DNA from: Niastella sp. | Lineage (GTDB): Bacteria > Bacteroidota > Bacteroidia > Chitinophagales > Chitinophagaceae | NCBI GenBank assembly: GCA_021154515.1 | Contig: JAJKIL010000137.1 | Span: 1-11,757, forward strand | Direction of reading: 5' to 3' | DNA length: 11,757 nt | Shown here: one piece after another, positions 6,121 to 11,757 of the stretch | Layout: every line of letters starts with the position of its first letter | Numbering within the stretch: position 1 is the first letter of the stretch | Position numbers and translations under genes: made by a program | The notes under the pieces: generated by a model | The model's input: only the letters and a program-made list of their open reading frames with translations | Database searches by the model: none | Told to the model about the DNA's origin: nothing

Positions 6121-6199
6121 TTGGCAATAGGCAATAAACAATGGGCAATACTTTCAATAACGGCTTGCCAATTGTTTATTGCCCATTGCCTATTGTTTA
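6121..6199. repeat. Head-to-head inverted 7-bp repeat array, long hairpin
   Basis: Four plus-strand 7-bp units (6121-6148) fit TNRRCAA. Five units in the opposite orientation (6165-6171, 6172-6178, 6179-6185, 6186-6192, 6193-6199) carry the same words on the minus strand. The arm 6121-6148 pairs with 6165-6192 at 25 of 28 positions around a 16-nt loop. The M28 peptidase stop codon (6197-6199) is formed by the last unit. No U-rich tail follows on the minus strand, so it is not a classical intrinsic terminator. Confidence 0.88.
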
Positions 6200-7564
6200 A
6201 AGACCGTATTTATCCACAAGATAGATCAATGCGGCAATAGAAACAGCACCCAGTTCCAGCTCGCGTTTATTCACCGCTTCAAACACATCGCTGCGGGCAT
6301 GATGGATATCGAAATACCGTTGCGAATCGGGTTGTAACCCGGCCAGTGGCGTTCCCAATTCCTTGGCCAATGGACCAATATCTGATCCGCCACCGCCATT
6401 TTCGATCTCACTTATGCCATAGGGCGTCAGCAAGGGCAACCAGCTGCGTAATTTATTCAGCAGATCGGCCGACATGGTTACTCCAAAACCGCGGGGGGTA
6501 AACCCACCTTCATCGCTTTCCAGCGCAAAAATATGTTTCTCCTTTTTAAGGCGGGCCTCCTCGGCATACTTGCTGCCACCGCGGGTTCCGTTCTCTTCAT
6601 TGGCAAACAATACCACCCTGATGGTGCGCTTGGGTTTATACCCGCTGGCTTTCAATGCCCGTAATACTTCTATCGAGTGTACACAGCCACTACCATCGTC
6701 ATGCGCACCTTCAGCGGGGTCCCAGCTATCGAGGTGACCGCCGATGGTAATGATCTGGTCGGGAAATTCGCTGCCGGTGATCTCACCAATAATATTATGC
6801 GCTACCGTATCGGGCAGCATTTTTCCGTTTGTTTTCAGGAACACATTGGGCGATTCTTTTTGCAGCAATGCAGCCAGCCGGTCGGCATCCTGAAGCCCCA
6901 GGGCGGCAGCAGGTATTTTGGGGAAAGAATCGTTATACCGGGTTGCACCGGTATGCGGGTTATTATCTGCTGCATGGCTCATGGAACGGACCAACACGGC
7001 TACTGCCCCATATTTAGCGGCCTGACTGGGTCCTGCGCCGCGATAAACTACAGCGTCGCGATACGCTTCAAAGGTTTTAACGTAGGTATTGTCGAACTTG
7101 TAATTATAGAAAACGATCTTTCCTTTTACCGATTCTTTTTTCTGTTCCAGCTCTTCGAATGAATTCACCAGCACCACGGGGGCCTGAATTCCTTTGGGTC
7201 CTGTTCCCACAGAATTACCCAATGCCAGAATATCGAGTGATTGATTTTTTTTACCCGGGGCCGCAATCCAGGCTTCATCTTTACCACCGCGCACCCAGTG
7301 TGGCACCAGGCAGGCCTGCTCAATTACCCGGTCGGCGCCGGCCTGTTCCAGGGCTTTATGCCCCCAGGCTTCGGCTTTGTAGGTTTGGGGAGAACCGCTT
7401 AACCGGCCGCCCACCTGTTTTGTGAGCACCCGTAAATTTTCGTAAGCGTTGCTGTGCAGGAGGATCTCATTTGCAATGGCCCTTATTTTCAACGAGTCTT
7501 CGTTTTGGGCATGGACATTAAAAGCCAGAATTGTTAACACTAGCGTAAACAATTTCAATCTCAT
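6197..7564 (-). CDS. Secreted M28-family zinc metallopeptidase (carboxypeptidase Q-like)
   Basis: The 455-aa protein has a signal peptide (hydrophobic 5-16, cleavage near VHAQ, 17-20), so it acts in the periplasm or outside. Residues about 100-255 form the inserted PA-like domain. The zinc peptidase domain shows GGHLDSWD (275-282; ligands His277 and Asp279), HDDGSG (288-293; bridging Asp289), ANEENGTRGG (321-330; catalytic Glu323 and ligand Glu324), ESDEGG (349-354; Asp351) and DIHHARSDV (419-427) with the last His ligand. All co-catalytic zinc ligands are present, so it should be an active exopeptidase. The GGHLDSWD and HARSD forms resemble carboxypeptidase Q/plasma glutamate carboxypeptidase. 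The substrate is unknown. The stop codon lies in the 7-bp repeat array; the small membrane protein gene follows downstream. Confidence 0.93.
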   Translation of the reverse strand: MRLKLFTLVLTILAFNVHAQNEDSLKIRAIANEILLHSNAYENLRVLTKQVGGRLSGSPQTYKAEAWGHKALEQAGADRVIEQACLVPHWVRGGKDEAWIAAPGKKNQSLDILALGNSVGTGPKGIQAPVVLVNSFEELEQKKESVKGKIVFYNYKFDNTYVKTFEAYRDAVVYRGAGPSQAAKYGAVAVLVRSMSHAADNNPHTGATRYNDSFPKIPAAALGLQDADRLAALLQKESPNVFLKTNGKMLPDTVAHNIIGEITGSEFPDQIITIGGHLDSWDPAEGAHDDGSGCVHSIEVLRALKASGYKPKRTIRVVLFANEENGTRGGSKYAEEARLKKEKHIFALESDEGGFTPRGFGVTMSADLLNKLRSWLPLLTPYGISEIENGGGGSDIGPLAKELGTPLAGLQPDSQRYFDIHHARSDVFEAVNKRELELGAVSIAALIYLVDKYGL

Positions 7565-7570
7565 GTGCGT

Positions 7571-7587
7571 TATTTTACGCTAAAATA
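7571..7587. promoter_or_regulatory. Perfect inverted repeat in the M28/bshA divergent gap
   Basis: TATTTTA (7571-7577) and TAAAATA (7581-7587) are perfect inverted repeats around a CGC spacer, six bases before the M28 peptidase ATG on the minus strand. It could be an operator or a small 5'-leader hairpin. The sequence is AT-rich, so chance is a real alternative. No TANNTTTG box was found for bshA or the peptidase in this 95-bp gap. Confidence 0.3.
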
Positions 7588-7659
7588 GTCAAAATGATCC
7601 CCCAGACCATTATTGACCGTTTTAAATTACCTTCACCATCTTAATATATAAATCGCAGT

Positions 7660-8799
7660 ATGCGCATTGCAATAGTTTGCTATCCTACGTTCGGAGGAAG
7701 TGGTGTTTTGGCAACTGAATTGGGCAAAGCACTGGCCGATAAGGGCCACCAGGTTCATTTTATTACGTACCAACCACCGGTGAGGCTGAGTGAGTTTAAT
7801 GCCAATATTTTTTATCACGAGGTACGGGTGCCTAATTATCCGTTGTTTGATTACCCACCGTATGAAACTGCGCTGGCCAGCACCATGGTAGATGTTATTG
7901 TTAATAATAATATCGACCTGTTACATGTGCATTATGCCATCCCCCATGCGTCGGCTGCATATATGGCCAAAAAAATACTGGAAAAACAGGGCAAGATCCT
8001 CCCGGTGATAACTACCCTGCACGGTACTGATATTACGCTGGTTGGGAAGGATAAAACCTTTGCGCCCGTAGTTACTTTTTCCATCAATGAAAGTGATGCC
8101 ATTACTGCGGTATCGCAAAACCTGCGCGATGAAACTTACAAAAATTTCAAGATAGAAAAAGAGATCAAGGTCATTCAGAACTTTGTTGATGTTAAACGCT
8201 TTGCCAAAAAGCCTATCGATGCCTTCCGTCGCGTAATTGCGCCGCACAATGAAAAAGTGATACTGCATGCATCGAACTTCCGTAAACTGAAAAGAGTAAC
8301 CGATGTAGTGAAAGTTTTTGCCGGGATTAATAAAAAAGTGCCCAGCAAGTTGTTGTTTGTAGGCGATGGGCCTGAACGACCCGCTGCTGAAAGCCTGGCC
8401 CGGGAACTGGGCATATACGATGAAACCCGTTTTGTAGGCAGGCAGGAGCAAATTGAAGAAGTACTGGCCATCAGTGATCTGTTTATACTGCCTTCCGATT
8501 ATGAGAGCTTTGGTTTGGCGGCGCTGGAAGCCATGGCGGCCGGCGTACCGGTGATAAGCAGTAATGCCGGTGGTTTGCCCGAAGTAAATATCGAAGGAGA
8601 AACAGGTTTCCTGGCCGATGTGGGTGATGTTGAAACCATGAGCATGCGGGCCATTGAACTGCTGTCTGATGAAAACAAACTAAACAAGTTTAAAACAAAA
8701 GCAGCTGCACATGCCCGCTTGTATGATATAGAAACTATTGTTCCCCGGTACGAAGCGTTGTACAATCGCTTTTTGCAGAATATAGCAAGCCGGGTTTAA
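7660..8799 (+). CDS. bshA: N-acetyl-alpha-D-glucosaminyl L-malate synthase (BshA)
   Basis: This GT4-family, GT-B-fold glycosyltransferase joins GlcNAc from UDP-GlcNAc to L-malate, the first step of bacillithiol synthesis in the cytoplasm. The 379-aa protein has CYPTFGGSGVLATELG (7-22), HVHYAIPHASAA (89-100), TTLHGTDITLVGKD (118-131) and SNFRKLKRVTDV (205-216). It also has the GT4 sugar-nucleotide signature around SDYESFGLAALEAM (279-292) with Glu282 and Glu290, then SSNAGGLPEV. These match BshA better than other GT4 enzymes, and bacillithiol is known from Bacteroidota. The other bsh genes are not in the window. The ATG at 7660 directly begins the Rossmann strand MRIAIVCYP. The gene is divergent from the M28 peptidase and ends in a strong terminator. 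Confidence 0.92.
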   Translation: MRIAIVCYPTFGGSGVLATELGKALADKGHQVHFITYQPPVRLSEFNANIFYHEVRVPNYPLFDYPPYETALASTMVDVIVNNNIDLLHVHYAIPHASAAYMAKKILEKQGKILPVITTLHGTDITLVGKDKTFAPVVTFSINESDAITAVSQNLRDETYKNFKIEKEIKVIQNFVDVKRFAKKPIDAFRRVIAPHNEKVILHASNFRKLKRVTDVVKVFAGINKKVPSKLLFVGDGPERPAAESLARELGIYDETRFVGRQEQIEEVLAISDLFILPSDYESFGLAALEAMAAGVPVISSNAGGLPEVNIEGETGFLADVGDVETMSMRAIELLSDENKLNKFKTKAAAHARLYDIETIVPRYEALYNRFLQNIASRV

Positions 8800-8840
8800 A
8801 AGAAAAAGCCTCCCGATAAATCGGGAGGCTTTTTCTTTTA
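8797..8840. terminator. Strong bidirectional intrinsic terminator
   Basis: Perfectly complementary 21-bp arms (8797-8817 and 8820-8840) surround a two-base AA centre. The GC core GCCTCCCGAT is flanked by A-rich and T-rich ends, giving a U tract in both directions. It includes the bshA stop codon and ends five bases before the EnvC-like stop. It therefore serves both convergent genes. Confidence 0.93.
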
Positions 8841-8845
8841 ATAAC

Positions 8846-10138
8846 TTATTTCTTTTTGATCCACTGCGCAGGATCGATATTGGTCCTTTCTTTCATTAAG
8901 ATAAATTCAATCTCACCATTGCCATCGCTGGCGTTATCAGCTATGCCTATTACCTGTCCGCCTGTTATTTTCTGGTTTTTCGTTACACTCACCGAAGCCA
9001 GGTTGGCGTATACGGTAAAATAATTTCCATGGCGCACCATCACCGAGCGATTGCCTTCTACATTGAATACGCTCAGCACCTCGCCATCAAATACGGCTCT
9101 CACTTCAGCGTTTGGTTCAGTGGCCAGGGTTATTCCAGGGTTGTTGCCAATAACTTCCATCCCTGGTATTTTATAGGGTCCGAAATGGATCTTGATGAGC
9201 GCCTTTTCAACAGGCCAGGGCAATTTGCCTTTATTATTTTTAAAATTACCACTCAGCAATTTTGCCTCGGGGGTTAGCGCCAGGTCATTATCGTCATCAT
9301 CATCATTATTCTTTCCCTTCACTTTCTTTTTAGTTACTTTTTTGGTGGTGGTCTTAGCTTTTTTTGTGGTACTCTTGCGGCGGCCACCGGTGCCGGTATA
9401 AAAGTCGGCTGAGATAGCATTTTGAATGGCAAAACCCAGTTGCCTGTCGGCCTTCTTTTTTGCCGTCAGTTCTTTACTGATCTCCTGCTCGCGGGTTTTG
9501 AGAGATCTTACTACTTCATTCTTTTCTTTCTTTTCTTCTTCCAGTTCTTTCTTTTGCACCACCTGTTTCTTCACCACTTCGTCTTTTTCCCGGCGGGTGC
9601 TTTGCAACCCGTTTATCTTTCCGGCCAACAATTTCTGGGTTTTCTTAATGGTCACCTCCTGTTCTTCACAGTAATCATGATAAGCGCGGAAGTATTGTAT
9701 TCTTTTGAATGCTTCATTAAAGGAGCGGGCCGATAACATAAAGTTGAGGAAGCCGTAATTGGTGCGGAGCTTATAGGCAGCTACCATATTGCGGGCGTAT
9801 TGCGCCTTCATGGTATCGAGCCGGGTATCCAGACTGTCGATCTCCATTTTTGACCGGTCAATGTTGCCTTCCAGCCTGTCTATTTGCTGATTGATGTTAC
9901 TGATGGCCTTTTCGCGCAGGCGGAGTTTTTCCTGCACCATTTCTAACTGGCGTATACTGGCCCGGGTTCGCTTTTTTGAATCAGTAAGCGAACTCTTCAA
10001 CTCATCGATCTCGCGCTGAATCTCAATTTGCTGATGCTTCAGGTCTTCGCTTCTTCCGGACTGTTGAGCCGGCAGTGAAACGGCAATAGTCAGGGCTGCC
10101 AGGCTGGTGGCCATCCATTTCAACATAGGGCTTTTCAT
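8846..10138 (-). CDS. EnvC-like coiled-coil/degenerate LytM protein, copy 1
   Basis: The 430-aa exported protein probably activates periplasmic cell-wall amidases, as EnvC does in E. coli division. It has a signal peptide (to about residue 25), coiled coils at about 30-120 and 155-235, a linker that is Lys/Thr-rich (253-276) then Asp-rich (279-285), and a C-terminal M23/LytM-like domain (about 305-430). The zinc site is degenerate: NNPGIT replaces the HxGxD motif, YANL replaces YxHL, and GEIEF replaces the HLHFE motif. It should not cleave peptidoglycan itself. The start could be the ATG at 10138 or, matching the paralogue's MLK, the one at 10126. It follows its paralogue after 82 bp that contain a terminator. 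A bare structural role is the alternative. Confidence 0.86.
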   Translation of the reverse strand: MKSPMLKWMATSLAALTIAVSLPAQQSGRSEDLKHQQIEIQREIDELKSSLTDSKKRTRASIRQLEMVQEKLRLREKAISNINQQIDRLEGNIDRSKMEIDSLDTRLDTMKAQYARNMVAAYKLRTNYGFLNFMLSARSFNEAFKRIQYFRAYHDYCEEQEVTIKKTQKLLAGKINGLQSTRREKDEVVKKQVVQKKELEEEKKEKNEVVRSLKTREQEISKELTAKKKADRQLGFAIQNAISADFYTGTGGRRKSTTKKAKTTTKKVTKKKVKGKNNDDDDDNDLALTPEAKLLSGNFKNNKGKLPWPVEKALIKIHFGPYKIPGMEVIGNNPGITLATEPNAEVRAVFDGEVLSVFNVEGNRSVMVRHGNYFTVYANLASVSVTKNQKITGGQVIGIADNASDGNGEIEFILMKERTNIDPAQWIKKK

Positions 10139-10153
10139 TGAATAGGGTCAAGG

Positions 10154-10182
10154 AATAAAAACCCCGACGGCTCCCGTCGGGG
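10154..10182 (-). terminator. Intrinsic terminator between the two EnvC-like genes
   Basis: CCCCGACGG (10162-10170) and CCGTCGGGG (10174-10182) form a perfect 9-bp GC-rich stem with a 3-nt loop. On the minus strand the stem is followed by five T (complement of 10157-10161), then ATT. It lies 39 bases after the copy 2 stop and only about 15 bases before the copy 1 start. Copy 1 expression must come from read-through or from a promoter upstream of or inside this region. Confidence 0.85.
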
Positions 10183-10220
10183 CTTCTTATAAACGTTTAT
10201 CTTATTAATAACGCAAAAAC

Positions 10221-11636
10221 CTACCTTCTGCGTATCCAACTTTCAGGATCCAGGTTCCTGTTTTCCTGCATCAGCAGAAATTCAATCTCGCCATTGCCAT
10301 CATCATTGGCAGCGGCGCGGCCCAACATCTGGCCACTGGTCACTTTCTGGTCTTTGGCTACGCTTACAGATGACAGGTTACTATATACGGTAAAATATTT
10401 TCCATGGCGGATCAGTACGCTCCAGTTACCATCGATATCGAATATACGCGACACTTCCCCTTCAAACACCGCTTTTACCACGGCGCCGGGTTCTGTGGCG
10501 AGGGTAATACCGGGGTTATTTCCACGCAGCTTGGTGCCTTCAATGGAATAGGTGCCAAAGTGGATCTTTACATTCCCTTTTTCAACCGGCCAGGGTAACC
10601 GGCCTCTGTTACTTTCAAAGCTTCCACTTATCCGGCTGCCTTCGGGCGTGGACTCCAGGAAACTTTCCGTTTTTTTCACGGGTTCCTTTTTGGGCTCTAC
10701 CTTAGGCTCGGCTTTGGCTACCGGTGCGCTGGCAGTTGGGTTATTTTTTGGTTCAGCTGCTTTTTTGGCTGCTACATCTTCTTTTTCTTTAGCTTCCCTG
10801 GCTTTTCTTGCCGCCTCGGCCGCTGCATTTTTTCTGGCGTTTTCTGCGGCGTCTGCTTCTTCTTTAGCCTTTGCTTCAGCAATTGCTTTATCCCGGGCGA
10901 TCTTTATTTCCCGGTTAATGGCAGCCCCAATGGCTGATTTCAATTTCTGGTCGGCCCTTTGTTTTGCCGTCAGTTCTTTGGAGAGCTCTTTTTCCCGGGC
11001 TTTGAGTTTGCTCAGGATCTCATTCTTTTCCTTTTTCTCATCTTCCAGTTCTTCTTTCTGTTTTTCCTGTTTTTGTAATACCACGTCTTTTTCCTTCCTG
11101 GAGGATTCCAGTCCCGCGATCTTGTCGTGTAACAAGGTCTGGGTGTTCTTTATGGTAGAAGCCTGCTCTTCGCGGTACAGGCGGTAAGCCCGCAAGTACT
11201 GCACCCGGCGCAGGGCATCGTTAAAGCTGGAAGCGGAAAATATGAAGTTCAGGAAATCGTAGTTACTGCGGTTCTTGTAAGCATACACTATGTTTTTGGC
11301 GTATTGTGCTTTCAGGGTATCCAACTCTATTTTCAACCGCCCGATCTCATTTTTTGATTTACCAATGGTGCCCTCGATGTAACTTATCTGCTGATTGATG
11401 TTGCCAATGGCCTGTTCGCGCAGGCGCAGTTTTTTCTGCACCATGGATAGTTGTAACAATCCCGCCTTGGTATTCTTCTTGGTATCCTTCAGCGTAGTTC
11501 TCAACTCGTCTATTTCCCGCTGAATGTCGGCCTGTTTTCTTCTCAGCTCATCGCTGCTACCCCCCGGTTGTTGTTGGGCAAGCAGGGTAACCGAAACCGT
11601 AACGGTCAAAAAACAGGTAAGCATCATTTTCAGCAT
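10221..11636 (-). CDS. EnvC-like coiled-coil/degenerate LytM protein, copy 2
   Basis: This 471-aa paralogue of the downstream gene has the same plan: a signal peptide (MLKMMLTCFLTVTVSVTLLAQ), coiled coils at about 27-120 and 155-240, and a degenerate LytM domain at about 345-471. The linker differs. Here it is a long Ala/Lys/Glu helix-like stretch (246-297) followed by Pro/Lys/Glu-rich sequence (299-323). The LytM zinc ligands are replaced in the same way (NNPGIT, YSNL, GEIEF), so an amidase-activating role is more likely than hydrolysis. Blocks such as LPWPVEK, NNPGITLATEP and NGEIEF are shared by both copies. The ATG at 11634-11636 begins the signal peptide. The 121 bases upstream to the window edge show no clear TANNTTTG promoter; the gene may continue an operon from outside. 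Confidence 0.86.
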   Translation of the reverse strand: MLKMMLTCFLTVTVSVTLLAQQQPGGSSDELRRKQADIQREIDELRTTLKDTKKNTKAGLLQLSMVQKKLRLREQAIGNINQQISYIEGTIGKSKNEIGRLKIELDTLKAQYAKNIVYAYKNRSNYDFLNFIFSASSFNDALRRVQYLRAYRLYREEQASTIKNTQTLLHDKIAGLESSRKEKDVVLQKQEKQKEELEDEKKEKNEILSKLKAREKELSKELTAKQRADQKLKSAIGAAINREIKIARDKAIAEAKAKEEADAAENARKNAAAEAARKAREAKEKEDVAAKKAAEPKNNPTASAPVAKAEPKVEPKKEPVKKTESFLESTPEGSRISGSFESNRGRLPWPVEKGNVKIHFGTYSIEGTKLRGNNPGITLATEPGAVVKAVFEGEVSRIFDIDGNWSVLIRHGKYFTVYSNLSSVSVAKDQKVTSGQMLGRAAANDDGNGEIEFLLMQENRNLDPESWIRRR

Positions 11637-11757
11637 ACTGAATGATTTTTTAAGTGTTAACAGGTTCGGGCCAGGTCATACATTGGATAATTCACAGGGT
11701 TGGATGGAAGTTAATACATAACGCTTAATTCCGTTTATAATTTTTCGGAATGCTGAA

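Noticed and set aside
6101..6157. 19-residue extension of the small membrane protein
   Set aside because: Much of it (VLPIVYCLLPI) is a translation of the 7-bp repeat array; the ATG at 6100 begins a standard membrane anchor.
6121..6199. Miniature transposable element (inverted ends)
   Set aside because: No target-site duplication or transposase-like terminal sequence is seen; the inverted structure is explained by two opposed tandem arrays.
6677..7162. 161-codon plus-strand frame opposite the M28 peptidase
   Set aside because: No recognisable motif, and it lies wholly antisense to a gene with all its zinc ligands in place.
7921..8471. Minus-strand frames of 176 and 98 codons opposite bshA
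   Set aside because: Antisense shadows of a conserved glycosyltransferase gene without features of their own.
10552..11187. 211-codon open frame on the plus strand inside EnvC-like copy 2
   Set aside because: It is the complement of the Ala/Lys/Glu-rich linker and coiled coil, giving Ser/Phe/Leu-rich nonsense with no domain; the minus-strand gene is well supported.
180..11636. A novel multi-gene system such as a defence or secretion island
   Set aside because: Nearly all genes fall in known housekeeping or cell-envelope families with changing strands and their own terminators or promoters; nothing ties them into one new system.

Overview
The window looks like chromosomal DNA from a Bacteroidota bacterium, probably of the Chitinophagaceae (Chitinophaga/Niastella type). 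The reasons are a PorP/SprF-family outer-membrane protein, a bacillithiol-type BshA glycosyltransferase, a Bacteroidota-type uracil phosphoribosyltransferase (GDAGDLAFGT ending), genes without Shine-Dalgarno sequences, and -7 boxes of the TANNTTTG type. The taxonomic call is inference from protein style; no rRNA gene is present. I see no mobile element, tRNA, CRISPR or phage gene.

Layout, left to right: a gene-free left edge with two short-period repeat arrays (1-179); anmK (minus, peptidoglycan recycling) divergent from upp (plus, uracil salvage); a solitary porP/sprF-like gene (plus) with its terminator, convergent with a 3-methyladenine DNA glycosylase (minus); an EI24/CysZ-like membrane protein and a short RsmI-type SAM methyltransferase (both plus, both with TTG starts); a small membrane-anchored conserved protein and a secreted M28 metallopeptidase (both minus); bshA (plus); a strong bidirectional terminator; and two tandem EnvC-like coiled-coil/degenerate-LytM proteins (minus). 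These are mostly ordinary housekeeping genes. They do not form one pathway, although AnmK and the EnvC pair both concern peptidoglycan turnover.

The most unusual signal is not a gene. Four of the intergenic spacers hold degenerate tandem arrays with strict periods of 7, 8 or 9 bp: 72-98 and 120-175; 3331-3351 and 3379-3413; 4942-5011; 6121-6199. Each array has its own seed word, with fixed and variable positions inside the unit. Two are built as head-to-head inverted arrays; the one at 6121-6199 can fold with 25 of 28 pairs. Two supply the stop codon of a real gene, and one gives the DNA glycosylase a repeat-encoded C-terminal tail. One fills nearly the whole gap before a TTG start. All lie downstream of at least one gene, and none lies in a divergent promoter region. 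Whether they are slippage products, RNA structures or a dispersed repeat class of this lineage cannot be decided from one window.
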